Shown: positions 1-13,347 of the stretch, one piece after another
Position numbering within the stretch: position 1 is the first letter of the stretch
Layout: the number at the start of each line of letters is the position of its first letter
Assembly: GCF_030247195.1 (NCBI RefSeq)
Contig: NC_080672.1
Location: 27,163,906-27,227,905 of the forward strand
Direction: 5' to 3'
Length of the DNA: 64,000 bases
DNA from: Topomyia yanbarensis
Taxonomy: Eukaryota > Arthropoda > Insecta > Diptera > Culicidae
Notes under the pieces: model-generated
Seen by the model: only the letters and a program-made list of their open reading frames with translations
Database searches by the model: none
What the model was told of the DNA's origin: nothing
Program-made: the position numbers and the translations under genes

Positions 1-104
1 GTGGTTTAGAGAGAATGTATCGTTTTATGCAAATGACGTGAAATGCTGTGATCTCAAAATAATGGTTTACATTTTGGCTCTAAATGGATATTTGGTAGAT
101 TCAG

Positions 105-1007
105 TTAAGTTAGAGATTGATTCTTGAATTCATCGTGGTGTATTAGAGCAGGGTTGCCATAATCACTGTTTTGAGAATTTTTTTTTGTGTCATGAAGAAT
201 TTTCTCTGAACACAACTTTGCACTCTCGTCAACATTGTGGACATTTTCTAGATCTGCCCAGAAATCAAAACTGCTGAAAACAATGAACAGTGTTTTTGCA
301 ATTCTGTAAACCGTATCCATCAAGGGTGGATGATGTGAATTCAGTCTATTGAGCACATCTGGTACTGATTCAATCGAACAGTCGGAATTCACTTGTTGAT
401 TGGCTAAAATTAAATCCTGCAATCTGCTGTTTCGGTTTGAAATGTGGATTGTTTGATGTAGGTCGTGTGAAGCCATCCCATTCAGCAATCTCGTGCTGCA
501 AGGGTTTACATAAAGTGCAGAGTTTTAATAACAAGATAGTTTGCTTGTGGATGTTTCACCCACGAAAGGCCCGTATGATTTCAATCCTCAAACAGGTGTA
601 AATTATCTCCAGAACATATGGAATTGAAGACTTTCTCAGATGCTCGACCAACTTAATCTCATTTCTAAGTTAGGAGGAAGATGGACAAAACAATCCATGT
701 TGAATTTAACGGAAACCCACAAATGTTTGATGAGTCCTTCATCCATGACATTTATCAACAACTTGTATACAAACGAACGTCTTACTGGGATAAGAACGCC
801 ACCACCCGTAGTCTTATTACTATTGGCTAAAGATCTATCGACACAGTAAACAAAACAGTCGGATCTAAAATGTTGGGCAGAGCAAATACTATCGTCTAAC
901 CACGTCTCAGTCAAGATAATAAAATCATATAGAGAATTCCTAGCACCTAGTAGAAATGTAGTGATTTTGGACCGCAAAGCCCGGACATTTTGGTAGTACA
1001 ATGGCAT
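105..1007 (-). pseudogene. APE endonuclease remnant of a non-LTR retrotransposon
   Basis: Broken endonuclease part of a non-LTR retrotransposon ORF2, read on the minus strand in at least two frames. The segment 1007-636 starts with a YYQNVRAL block and continues with TETWLDD and GGGVLIPV, the usual order in the N-terminal half of an APE-type endonuclease that nicks target DNA. The segment 488-105 carries the later half: an LNGMASHDLHQ block, LQDLILAN, and SHHPPL in place of the usual SDH triad. The join between them is frameshifted and no reverse transcriptase follows, so the copy is truncated and dead. The block order matches the remnant at 4025-5760, so both may come from one family (CR1- or Jockey-like; clade not assigned). 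Confidence 0.75.
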
Positions 1008-1140
1008 CGACGAGAAAACTAATTCAAATAATGTGTTTATAACTGTTACTGGGGAATTAATATCACACGAGGTTAGATGTTCTTGACTATACAGTATGGA
1101 ATCGTTATTAGCATTTTTAAAATTATCACTGATCCATAAC

Positions 1141-1755
1141 TCAAACTACATGGAGGCCCGATGGTCCCCTAGATTCCACCGGTGGTTGAGTTAAAATAAT
1201 TTGATATTTGCTGCTTCTATTACGACTGATGCAGTACAAAAAAAAATCTGGCACTACTACGTTGCAAATAAAGAATTGTTTGTTAATTGTTCCTGGTAAA
1301 TCAACATTGCCAAGGGACAAATGTGGCAGCAAATTATGAACCTCGTGCCCTAAGACAAAATACTGCCGGCAACTGCATAAGATGAGTTGTACCCGCCACT
1401 GACTGAGATGGGGTGTCCAAATCGATCCGAAAGGCTGTTGATGCACTCGATTCCCAAAAATCCAGTGAACGACGACATTCTTCGAAGGCTCGAAAATAGA
1501 CGTCTTTTGTACTAAAATGATTGATCCAAAACCTGACCTTTTAGCTGCATGTTCAAACAAGCTTTGAAGAAAGTGAACGCAATAGTTGACACGTACCAGA
1601 ACTAAAGCATTAACGTCTCCCTTACGAAACATGTGAGGTAATTGGAGAAACATAGATCCAGAACAGGAATGCGCTTTTCGGAAAAAAAAATCAAAAGAAC
1701 AGCTCATGTTAAAAAGAAGGAAAAATACCCTAAAAGATAGTACAGTAATGAACAT
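1141..1755 (-). pseudogene. Open frame upstream of the APE remnant, possible ORF1 relic
   Basis: A 204-codon minus-strand frame immediately 5' of the APE remnant and in the same orientation. Its position would suit ORF1 of the same retroelement. I recognise no zinc knuckle, PHD finger or RNA-binding motif in it, and its N-terminal part is hydrophobic and low in complexity. It could be a chance open frame. Confidence 0.2.
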
Positions 1756-1883
1756 GGCAGAATTTATAAAAATCTGTTCAACGTTAATTGACCACTTTTC
1801 CTTAAAATATACGTTATCCGCATTGCATGTTTTCTGATTAGGTCTTTTCGGGTTTCAGCATATTGTGATAGGTTAGAACGATG

Positions 1884-2380
1884 CGGGGTCATTAGTCCTA
1901 GGGTCATCCGGCGAAGGACATAAGGCCGAATAATCATTAGGACGAGGCACGCTAGGTCGAATGTACCAAACAGAGTGAAAAATAAAGTCTTTGGACCTGA
2001 AAACAAGATTAACAAATGGCGAATGATCAGCTTTCAATGAAGGACAATTTGGTTGAAACCTTTGAAAGTAATGTATAGCATATTTAAGTCGCACTTTCTC
2101 GCTGTCAATATGCAGCGAATATGAAAGTGCTGGGCATTACCCAAGTAGCATTTATAGTTTTATAGCACACTACAAGTGCATTCTAATTTTAAAGAAGGGC
2201 TTCAAGATGTCATAAAACCTTCAATTGTTACTAGGGTAGGCCGAAAGCCGGTAGGCCGAATGTCGTTCGGCCGAATGTCGTTAGGCCAACTGCCATTAGA
2301 CCGAAGTGGTCACTAGGCCGAGAGCCATTTGGCTGAACGGGGCATTAGGCTGAATGGACCATTAGGCCGAATGATCCAAA
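1884..2380. repeat. Degenerate GGCCGAATG-type short repeat, two blocks
   Basis: Two blocks (about 1884-1960 and 2229-2375) made of imperfect units of roughly 18-20 bp built on AGGCCGAATG(T/C)C(A/G)TT. The second is the cleaner, with about eight units. Related units recur at 37700-37790. No coding potential. Confidence 0.6.
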
Positions 2381-2639
2381 GAGAATGATAAATATGTAGA
2401 GCGGTTGGAACTGAAAACTTTCAATGAAGAGTGATTTTTTACGATTTTTTTCAATAAAATAATAATGTTTGGAATATTTATGACACTTTTCTCGTTGCAA
2501 ATTAGCCGCTGCAATAGAATAAATAAACAACTATAACGCCTAACGTAGCTACTCCACATCGCTTCATGGCAAGCGCTGTCGACATCGCTCCACTCCGTCG
2601 GACTTAAACTAATTTAAGCCCCTATGTCTGCGTAATCAG

Positions 2640-2800
2640 CCCAAGCGTGTTGCTTGCGTTGCGTTGCGTTGTTTGCTTGCGAGAGGCCGCCGCTTCCGAC
2701 GGCGGGTCTGCGGCCACTTCGTCCGGCGGATCCTCAGTGGCTTTGCGCCGCTTCGGTCCTCGGCTATGCGGCTAGGCCGCATCGCACTGGCTTCGTCGCA
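2640..2800. repeat. GC-rich dispersed repeat, shared with 61090
   Basis: A GC-rich block inside AT-rich DNA containing TTTGCTTGCGAGAGGCCGCC. A near match (TTTGCTTGCGAGAAGCCGCC) followed by a similar GACGGC segment lies at 61094-61140. The open frames here on both strands are composition artefacts. Its nature (part of a MITE or a minisatellite) is unresolved. Confidence 0.4.
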
Positions 2801-3090
2801 AGAGCTAGAGCAGTGAAACAACCGAAAATGGTTGTGGCTAATGGTTATATTAAGCCAAACAGACTTATTTTCATTTTTTTAATTACTTTTAATTAATTTT
2901 TAATTTATTTTTTCAACTCTAGCTCTCAGGTCGCTAAGGATCGGTTGCCATAGTTATCTAGCTTGTTAGTTTTTTCTAACAAAGATTTTTCACATTCAGT
3001 TCAACTCCAGCTCTTGTTCAATACACACGTTAGTTATTGAAACTTCCTGCGTTTATTTTCATTTAATCTGGAAATTAAGCATTCAAGAAA

Positions 3091-3880
3091 TGAGTACCAC
3101 AGATGACAAATTCGCCGGATTTTCCAACGAAAAAATTGTGCCAGATTTAAAAGTGATTATTTCCCACAAAGGAAAACAGATGTTCAATGTAAATGAATTT
3201 CTCTTCAACATGAACAAAAGGGTGTTCTTACTTATAAAAATAAGATTATAGAAGTTAAATTATTACCATATTCACTAATTAGGCTAACGATTGCTTCCAC
3301 TGGGACTGCGCCACTAGACTGCATTCGAAAAACAGGGACCATGTATGCAAAAGTCGAGCAATTACACAATGAACTCCACAATCACGATGTCAATCCTTTG
3401 GACGGAATGGAGAAAGAGTACAAGTCGGAGCTAAAACGGAAAGCTCTCGAGTCAAAAGAAGTCCCTTTAAAAATAATCCGCGAAGTTTGCATCCAACACG
3501 ATCCGATCGTACAAACCCGAGGGTCGATTAAAGCACAGAAAATAGCAATTCAAAGTCACAGGGAAACAAGTGGAAGCAATCTGCTTGTGATTAATCAGAA
3601 CGGAATTCCTCGTTCCAGATGAACTGAAGAAAACGTTGAATGGGAAGCTTTTCTTGCAGAAATACGTTCGCAACGAGAACAGCTACATTATGATTTTCAC
3701 AACGATAACAAATCTCTAGCGACTGGCTGACTCCCGGTATTGGTTCGTTGACGGCACATTCGCGACCGTTCCTCTGGAATTCACACAAATGTATTCCATC
3801 CACGGGTCGTTGTCTCATCAAGACTACGAAACAATTGTTCCACTGGTAATCAATGCTGTGGAACAATAAGATGCAAGAAA
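3091..3880 (+). pseudogene. Mutator-like (MULE) transposase remnant with FLYWCH-like N-terminus
   Basis: Decayed + strand transposase. It starts MSTTDDKFAGFSNEKIV and runs through KVIISHKGKQMF, as at the start of a FLYWCH-type zinc finger. After a frame change come LDCIRKTGTMYAKVEQ and HNHDVNP, the C-terminal HNH part of that finger. Then follows the linker that usually separates the finger from the catalytic domain (SELKRKAL, PLKIIREV), and after a further frame change RYWFVDGTFATVP and FTQMYSIHG. WF(V/A)DGTF with a following (Q/Y)xYxIHG is the start of the MULE DDE domain, the D being the first catalytic residue. The reading ends at a stop near 3868, so the second D and the E are absent. 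Frameshifts and stops make it non-functional. Terminal repeats were not found. Confidence 0.7.
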
Positions 3881-4252
3881 CATATACATGCACATTTGAG
3901 GCACTTTTGATAGTGTGCCAGGAAGCATAGATTGAGCTTTATCCAATCTTCATCTTCTCTGATTTTCAGAAAGCATGTGTTATGTGTTAAACTATCGTGC
4001 ATTTTTTCTAACTTTTTCGTATATTTATTTCATTTTATCGAGACAAAAATCAGTTTTTGCGAAATTGAATTCCAAATCGTCGTGCATCTCGTCAAAAAGA
4101 ACATGCTGTGGACATGCAAGTCTTACAAAAAGTGGAGGGTGATGTGAGTCAATATCAACAAGCGACTCATCCGCCTGATACACATGGCAATTCGCCGATG
4201 CTTCTTCATTAATGAACACAAGATTTAGGTGCAATTTCGACCGTTTTTTACC

Positions 4253-5187
4253 GTAGGGGAGAGAGGGTAACGGTGGATCAGCAGGAACTATGAAACAATC
4301 GCAATAAAATCATAATGCATGAACATAATCGTCTCATTCCCTCATATTTCATGGTTTCTAATTCTTTACACGTGTTACTATATTTTGGAAGATTTCTGAT
4401 AACTCTATCTCTTTTAATGGATATTTGTTTGTTTTATAACAGTCAGAGTAAATTTGCCATAAAATCATTATTTCATTTTTATGAGTTACCGTTCACCAGA
4501 AAAATGTTTGTTCTACTGTTATTTGTAGCAAATTTTATGCTCAACATTTGCCGCGAACAAAGTTTTTTGGTAACTTGTCATGGTTCTGTGCAATTTGACA
4601 ATCTTCATAAATAGACCCATTGGGTAGCTGTGAAACGATGATATATGGGGAACAGTGAACATTTCTTGTCTTTGTGATCTATATTAAAATGTGAATGGGT
4701 TCCGATTTTCCACGATAAATACATTTCATTAAATGGAAAGTTTGTCAATTTGGGCAAGTTTTGTAGAAATTATCGTCTCTTTCAGGATTGCATCTTATAT
4801 GCATATATGGTGGTCCGATATTACGCGATGATATAGTGATATCTTGCGGAAACAAGCAATTTGCGTCTCAAAATAACTTTAATAGGAAGCTTTAGGATCT
4901 TTATTCGTCAAAACAAAAGAATGAAATTCGCAAGTAGAATATTTCACTGTAGACGACGTCGTGTTTCATAGTTCCTACCCATGGGGCTCACTGGTACATT
5001 TTACCACCGACTGTTGATTACCCAAAAAAAGTTATTTCCCGTGAATTTTACCAGCTGGAAAAAATATATGCATTAGTTAACAACAGAGTGAAACTATGTA
5101 TCACTTTTAGTTACACAAATAACATGTATTATCATCAAAATGAAATCGTATAAAAAATGTGTTTCATTGTTACCCCCTCTCCCCTAC
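4253..5187. mobile_element. MITE with 19-bp terminal inverted repeats
   Basis: The left end GTAGGGGAGAGAGGGTAAC (4253-4271) and the right end, whose reverse complement is GTAGGGGAGAGGGGGTAAC (5169-5187), match at 18 of 19 positions. The element separates two parts of one endonuclease domain, which shows it is an insertion. A target duplication was not recognised. The open frame at 4315-4614 lies inside it and resembles no transposase. Confidence 0.75.
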
Positions 5188-5749
5188 ACATCTGCAGCAT
5201 GTTAAGAAGGGACATCCCGTCCAGTAGAGAAATACTAGATCTCGATAAGGTTGAGTCAGAGAGGTCGGCATAAGCATAGCCGGACGAAGTGCTTTTCCAA
5301 ACTATACCTGGCTGATTTCCAGCGCAGCATCGATATGCTTCTGAATAATAGTCACATCATTTGCGGAGTCCGGGGGAAGATATACAACACCTACACAGAT
5401 ATTTGTTCCATTGCTATTGACGTTCACCCAGAATTGTTCGAGACCATTGTTGTGACTTATTTTGTGCTTAGACAACAGCCGATTTGAAACAGCAATCAGA
5501 ACACCACCACCCCTTGTTTTGCTGGAAGTAATTTTATCACGATCGTTGCGACATGCCGTGTATCTAGGACCGAATAACTGTAGCGAATTTAAATCGTCGT
5601 TCAGCCATGTTTCTGTTAGCACAATAATATCCTGATCTGCATCAGATGTAGCCACAAACAGCTCGTCGATCTTCGTGTGCAGTCCTCTCACATTCTGGTA
5701 ATATATTCCTAGCTGTTGAGATAAGTCACCATCGGACAGTCGGGCAGTC

Positions 5750-6019
5750 GAAACAGTCATGGTGACATCAGGGTTTGAGTTGTTGATTGCTAAACGAGTG
5801 GCGTTGGTAGAACTAGAGCTATATCGTCCATTGGTTAACTGGAAGCGGAGATTTCTTTGAGGGGGATCAGTATCGAGTGTAGCTTCGGGGGACGTACACC
5901 CTCCTTGGCATTACCTGGAGAAACAGTCGTGGTGTCATCAGGATTTGGGTTGCTGATCGCTAGACGAGTGACGGTAGCGAAACTGGAGCTGTGTTGTCCA
6001 TCGATTGACTGGAAGCGGA
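5750..6019. repeat. Tandem duplication of about 100 bp in the retroelement ORF1 tail
   Basis: The segment from GAAACAGTCATGGTG to CTGGAAGCGGA (5750-5849) is repeated in direct orientation at 5930-6019, with GAAACAGTCGTGGTG to CTGGAAGCGGA and scattered substitutions. The offset is about 170-180 bp. Confidence 0.7.
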
Positions 6020-6588
6020 ATTATACGTAGAATGCGCATCTTCGGTGTAATGGGGTCGTGGAGAGCGATCTCTACGCTAGCGGTGGCGGTTATCGCGACA
6101 TCAAACATGTTGTCAGGTCGTTCGCCTAGTGCTCTAGCGCCAGATTTCCATTTAACGAATACCTTAGGCCTCGTTCCAGTCCGATATGGGCTGGCTATCC
6201 TCGATCTTCACTATATGCCTATTATACATATTTCTCATCACGATAAATATCCTAATGTAGTGATCTCTTTTTTTGTAAGTATACTAAAAACTACCTGGAA
6301 CTGTGGTTCCAAAAGAGTTCCCAGCGAATCCAAGAAGGCCAGTCAACGATTCGGTTCATGATGCCCTGATAGTGATCTTCCGTTTGCCGAAAAAGCTGCA
6401 ATTTGAAGATCTTATTTTCCCTATCATTGTATCATTGTTGTCCGGCCTCTCTTCACTTTCCCTGATATAGTCTCTGCTACTCTTATGTTGGAATGAATCC
6501 CTCTTTTGCCTACCTCATAAAAAGCCTAATGGCGTTGATACTTATTTCAATTGTTAATCATATGTATAACAGTTCTTGTTAGAAAAAA

Positions 6589-8436
<1,848 letters not shown>

Positions 8437-8439
8437 TAT

Positions 8440-10227
8440 ACCCTTGCAATCACGGGTGTTGGCGTCACAGACTGTTCCGGAATCTTGCGGGATCGCAACT
8501 GCTTAGAGTTTTTCTCCGCTCTGGCAAACAAAGAGACAGCAATGGAAAGCAGCCGGATTGGGCACGCAACGAACAATCAAATTCAGTTACAGGCCGTCGT
8601 CCTACAGCGGACTATCCGGAAGAGGCGACCGGAGGGATGTCGGTGCTCAGACTATTATGCGGGCTGCTGGGTGTCCTAACACGCTGGTGAGATCCATGCA
8701 ATTTATTTTTTGAATATTTATATAATCGACTTTAAAGCCATTTCTCCGAATATTCAGTGTTAGGATAGTAGATATAATTCCTACGACTACGAGGTGAATA
8801 GCACATAGCATTGCTACATTCTGTATCGTTGTTGGGTGTTTCACGGAGTTAGAGCGGGTCACGGTATAGGGCACGAAGTTTGGTCACATGTCGGTTGCCT
8901 GTATTTCTGAGCACGCCCGGATCAGAGTGAAATAACGGAATTACAACTCATGCAGATAGTTTGATATGGTTTTTTCTGTGAAATATTTTTATAAAGTATG
9001 AAATAACAAACATTCTGACAAAAGTGACAAAAGGTAATAGACAACAAAAATGATACTTCTGTTGATGCAAAATCAATCTAAGAAGAGTATAGCTCAGTGT
9101 ATTTCAAATATACACATATTGTGTTCAGTTGGTATATGTAATCTTAATTGGAGTTAACGAATTTAGATTTTATGCGTAAGAATTCTATTCCCAAAAACGA
9201 TAATTATCTGCAAAATATAAGCGATGAAATAAAATAGAACATGAGGTGTCTAGCGCGGTTGCAGACATAAGTGGGAGTGTGAGGGTGGGTACCATTTTTC
9301 TTAGCAGGGCGGTTTTTCGGAGGGAATATGGACAAAACAAAACTATGTACTCTAGCAGTTTTGTTTTGTCCATATTTTCCTGAAATCTTTTTTTCTAGAA
9401 TATTGGTACTTACCTTCACTTTCTTGCTGATGTCTCTAATTGCGTCGGACATTTTATGTTTTATGTTTCATTTCAGAGAGCGAGTAAAGGCGCTATAACC
9501 TTGGCTCATCAGCCAGGACAGGGCTAATAACCTCTGCCCCATCCCAGGAACCCGGAACCAAAGGAGTGACATTAACCCTCTTAGCCAAGTCACTCCCAAC
9601 GATTTATCAAACCCCTATCAAATTGAAACGGTTGTGTACGGTTGTCCACGTTTCTTCCTTATTCAAGGTTCAAAATGATTCGTTGATTAAATTCTTCATT
9701 AAATGAATAGTTTAATTGCCGTATAATTTTGAATCATCTTTATTTTGTACGCTGCACAGTTGGCCTGGCCGCTTTAATGCTTGTGTCATATTCCATATGT
9801 GCCATAAACGTTAATAATGACAAGAAAAATTGTGGGCGAACGTCCGCAATTTTCCAGGATCGCTACATGTATTGGCTGTGTATGTGTAGACTAGACTAGA
9901 CTAGACTAGATACTGCATCTATTAGTCTGAATAAAATGGCAATAATATTTTTTGTCTATCGATCTGAATTTCATGTTTTAAGATATAGTTTAGTATTAAT
10001 ATAAAAAATAATTTCTTATTTAAAACAAATTTTTATTTTTATCCCATATTTTCAGAAAAATTAATTTGTAACGCAAAGAACTTGCATCTGAACAAAAAAA
10101 AATTGTTGCGCACAGAGAATTTTAGACGCATGCATTTTGTGCGCGACGCACATACGTGATTAATCTCAGGTTTTGGTTAATTCCAAACTTTCGAGTGGAT
10201 AATTCTCCCTTCGGTTATTTTCGAGTG
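8440..10227. other. Intergenic or intronic sequence with no gene recognised
   Basis: No coding region is supported. A GC-richer patch at 8443-8690 is open in two + strand frames but resembles nothing I know and has no clear splice sites. A GC-rich stretch at 9480-9640 looks like a dispersed repeat. A short (ACTAG)n run sits at 9889-9912. Otherwise the stretch is AT-rich. Confidence 0.5.
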
Positions 10228-10490
10228 GGGAAGTACTACCCATACTACCCACGTGTTTCGCCGGCCCTGGTAGGATGTTGAGGAGGGGTGCTAAAACCCT
10301 ACTGAAGGAACTAACTACTAAGTAATTATACTAGAGTGAGTGCAATGCACATAAAAACCCCTCCCCGAAGTAATGCCGTAAGGCAGTGCCGGGGAGGATT
10401 CAGGTTCCGTGAATGAGAAGATATTTTAGCGGGGCGGTTGGCTGTCCAAACCAGTTCCCTGAGTTATTGGTTTTGGAACATTTTTTGTTC
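10228..10490 (+). mobile_element. 3' tail of an R1-like retrotransposon
   Basis: This segment contains a stem-loop (10360-10397) homologous to the one near the 3' end of the complete R1-clade element (20160-20197), with the same internal-loop AAGTAA. A short A-run follows at about 10493. It appears to be a severely 5'-truncated copy of a related family. No coding sequence remains. Confidence 0.55.
10360..10397 (+). ncRNA. R1-type 3' UTR stem-loop with GTAA tetraloop
   Basis: The outer stem CCTCCCCG/CGGGGAGG has 8 of 8 pairs. The inner stem TGCC/GGCA is capped by GTAA (10378-10381), a GNRA loop. Its equivalent at 20160-20197 keeps the fold with compensatory changes. A role in recognition by the element's reverse transcriptase is inferred. 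Confidence 0.55.
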
Positions 10491-11480
10491 TCTAAAAAAA
10501 TACACATACACAGGCATTGTCCCAATTTGCTGAGCTGAGGTGATTGGTATATGAGACACGGCTCTCCGGGTCTCCGAAAAAGTTTTCAAAGTTTGAGCGA
10601 ATTATATATACATTTTTGGAAGTAAATGTTAAAAATAATTTAATAATTTTATAATATTTTTTTCTTCACCTAGAAGTGTAGTTCTACGTTATCAGTTCGT
10701 AAAACCCCATTGGACTGGCCCTTTTCTTCAAAATGGTCATCATTGGTGAGGTTAGATTTCCGGGTTTTTCGAAATGACACTTCGCACCCAGTTGGAAAAA
10801 GTGATGTGCAGTGAGGTGACATTAGACATTAGACAGCCTTACGTAAAACGTGACAGAAGTAGCAGGGGTAGCTATTCATTCTATTTTGTCGCGTTGCAAT
10901 TTATTAGCTTCACGTTCTATACTAACCACGAAATTCGGTTAAGCAGTTCGCCGAATCACGTCCCTTCTAAATTATCCCACCAACGTACTACTACGCACGT
11001 CGTTCCCGTACAGCAGCAATAGTTATCCGCCAAGCCACGCAAATATATTCAAATTAAAATTAGTTTGATATTGTATCCATCCCCTGACATGAAACAGCGC
11101 AGGAGTTGAAAAGTCATGCAAGCTTGTGCATCCCACGCCCGGAAAGGTGCTCGTTATAGCTGCTATAATATTACCTGCCCGGAAAACTGTTAACGACATC
11201 CTCTTCGTTCGTTGTATCAGATGAACAGAACCATAGACCGGGATGCCTTGCCGGTAGGCAAAAGAAACTCCCCGAGGCCGCAATAGAACAACCCGACCCG
11301 GGCAAGGGGGGGGGGGGGGGACTAGATAGCGATCCAACCGACTTCTCGCATTTCACAAACGCATTGTCACACCACGGACAACCACCCACATTCACTGCGG
11401 TCATAACCATTATAATGAAGCTATTCTCTTCCAACTAGAGCCTAATCAGAGGGGGTTTCCATTTTTCCATTCGATTGCAG

Positions 11481-11985
11481 CAAAGACTACTACCCCGCGG
11501 ATGCGTACAACCAGAGCAAACTGGTCCAGGTGCTATTCGCGAAGCACACCAACCTGCAGTTCGAGGAGGACAACGATCTGGTGCAGGCCCACTCGGTGCA
11601 TCCGGGCGTCGTGAATACGGATCTGTTTGAACATTCCAGCACCACCTACATTCCGTGGGTGCGGCAGATGTTGTTCAAGGTATTTTTGCCGCCGAGATCG
11701 GAACTCATCATCAGCAATAACCAATCAACATACTCATTTCTCGTTTCGTTCATTCGTTTTTGTTCGCAGAGCCCCGAGCAAGGATCCCGTACCATCGTGT
11801 ATGCCGCTATCGCACCGGAACTGGAGGGCAAAGGGGGTACCTACCTGAGCAACTGTCGAGTGATGACTTGTCATCGCTTCTGGAAGAACTCGGTCCAGTG
11901 CGACAAGCTGTTCCGCTTCACCTGTGATACGCTAGGGATTAAGGACTTTTTCCACAAGGAATCAACCGGAAAAGTAGTGTTATAA
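11481..11985 (+). CDS. Short-chain dehydrogenase/reductase (retinol-dehydrogenase-like), last two exons
   Basis: C-terminal part of an NAD(P)-dependent short-chain dehydrogenase of the retinol dehydrogenase / WW-domain oxidoreductase-like group. The upstream exon begins at 11481 after the acceptor TCGATTGCAG, completes a split codon and reads KDYYPADAYNQSKLVQV. Y (11506-11508) and K (11518-11520) form the YxxxK catalytic pair. HSVHPGVVNTDLF follows, the family's PG-x-V-x-T motif after the active site. A phase-0 intron at 11680-11769 (AAG|GTATTT ... TTCGCAG|AGC) happens to be open in frame. The last exon runs from SPEQGSRTIVYAA to a TAA at 11983-11985. The Rossmann TGxxxGIG motif and catalytic Ser are not in this window or not found, so earlier exons lie upstream, beyond a transposon-rich intron. 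The substrate cannot be told. Confidence 0.88.
11680..11769 (+). other. Phase-0 intron of the SDR gene
   Basis: A 90-bp GT-AG intron with a pyrimidine-rich 3' end (TTTTGTTCGCAG). It is a multiple of three with no in-frame stop, so a naive open frame runs through it. Removing it joins FK to SPEQGS, the normal continuity of the family. Confidence 0.85.
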
Positions 11986-12411
11986 ATGGCAACTTTTTTC
12001 CGACACCGTATTTTTTTCTGGGACTCACTAGTGCATTTAGGTTAAGAGGCATCACAAGCACTGTCATCACACTGTGCAGGTTACATTATTTTTCGTTAGA
12101 CGTTGAATTCTAATTTTTATCTTTACGGTCGGTCGCTTCCAAGCATCGTCGTGAGAAAAAGGTGAAAAGAAAGTCACATCACTGCAACTGAAAACTGCAA
12201 CCAGACTCCATTAGCATAGTGCAAGTACTCGAGCTAGGGGAGGGTATCAGTCTCACTGAGACGGCGATGAAGCACTCGGAGGAAGCAATCGAGTTTCGGA
12301 TTATGATAATACATTCCAGCGTTCTTTTTTTTCACCTACCTTTAATCCGTTCCATTTTGCTCCGTCCTCGTTTGTAGTTGATAAGCTGGCAGGAATTTAT
12401 TCAATACGAGT

Positions 12412-12417
12412 AATAAA
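12412..12417 (+). terminator. Polyadenylation signal AATAAA of the SDR gene
   Basis: First canonical AATAAA downstream of the SDR stop, about 430 bp into the presumed 3' UTR. The position is plausible; use is inferred. Confidence 0.5.
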
Positions 12418-12419
12418 GG

Positions 12420-13334
12420 TGCATATAAACGGTACTAGTTTATGTCAATTTTTTTATTCGATCCTTTCCAACATCTTTCCCAGTTGTATGGGTTGCATTG
12501 ATACCGGATATCTGCTGTTAGTTAAAAGCTCTTTCAAAAACTATTTAAGGTACTTGATATAAAAAGTTCATTCACTGTACATTTGTCGGGATTAAAGCTT
12601 AGAGCTGGATTATTTCAGAGACATTACTAGGAGATTGATGTAAAATTACTCGTTGGTTATATCATGGCAATACTGTTTATAATCTTTTTTAAATATTCTC
12701 ATACCGGTTTCTCACTTTCGTACAATAGAAATCAGTGATTTTGTTCAACCCAAGGCATTTAAAACATTTCTCAACTTGAACAGCTCGTATTAATTTACTA
12801 ATTTTAAAGGTAAAGCTTGTAAATTTAAACTCATTAAGAATTTTTCATAAATTTGATTCATTTTCATGATTAAATGAGTTGTTTGATTATATTGTTAAGG
12901 GAGTTCTCTACTCTCGAGGTCCGACATAGAAGAGTTTTTGGACACGAAATTGATTTCCTTAGCCTTGCATCACTCCAGAACATCTTTCGAGTATAGACAC
13001 GAGATTAAATTCAGCCAGAAAAGCGTAGAGCGATTGTGAGTTCTCAGAAGAGACAGTAGACGCTAAACCGTTCCGGTTATCTCGAACGGAGTGGTCTGCT
13101 TTCCACATGAGCAAATTGCCTGCCAAATCAGTCATTTTATAGCAACTTAAAGCCTCTTCTGCTTTCCAGCTTTCTCCGGAATGTCGAACTTATTACGAGC
13201 TGTGAAGAAAAGGAAGCTGGCGGAAATTCGCTTTCACGTAAATCTCGTCATCCGTTGAGTGTAGAGCTTCAGCGCACGTAAGTTTCGCACAATATTCTGT
13301 CGTTTATCGCGATTAGTAGACTTTTGAATACTGT
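12420..13334. other. Sequence between the SDR gene and the RTE insertion, no gene seen
   Basis: AT-rich with only short open frames. No transposase, reverse transcriptase or RNA gene recognised. Confidence 0.5.
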
Positions 13335-13347
13335 ACGTGTGTAATCG
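13335..13347. repeat. Target-site duplication of the RTE element, left copy
   Basis: ACGTGTGTAATCG, repeated exactly at 20699-20711. The two copies bracket the RTE-type element and the R1 element nested in it. Confidence 0.85.

Larger units (their letters stand above)
4025..6361 (-). pseudogene. APE endonuclease of a non-LTR retrotransposon, split by a MITE
   Basis: Minus-strand retroelement remnant. From 5760 it reads IYYQNVRGL, IVLTETWLND, GGGVLIAV and VGVVYLPPDS, the N-terminal half of an APE endonuclease. The frame continues towards LLDGMSLLNMLQM (about 5190-5235). After the 935-bp MITE it resumes with LHLNLVFINEE and DIDSHHPPL (4234-4030), the C-terminal endonuclease block. Upstream (5761-6361) lies sequence compatible with the ORF1 tail, containing a tandem duplication. 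No reverse transcriptase is present, so the copy is truncated as well as interrupted. Confidence 0.75.

Noticed and set aside
2654..2896. GC-rich open frames on both strands
   Set aside because: Repeat-derived composition effect; related sequence at 61094 and no protein motif.
4315..4614. 99-codon hydrophobic frame
   Set aside because: It lies inside a MITE, has no recognisable domain and is AT-rich low-complexity sequence.
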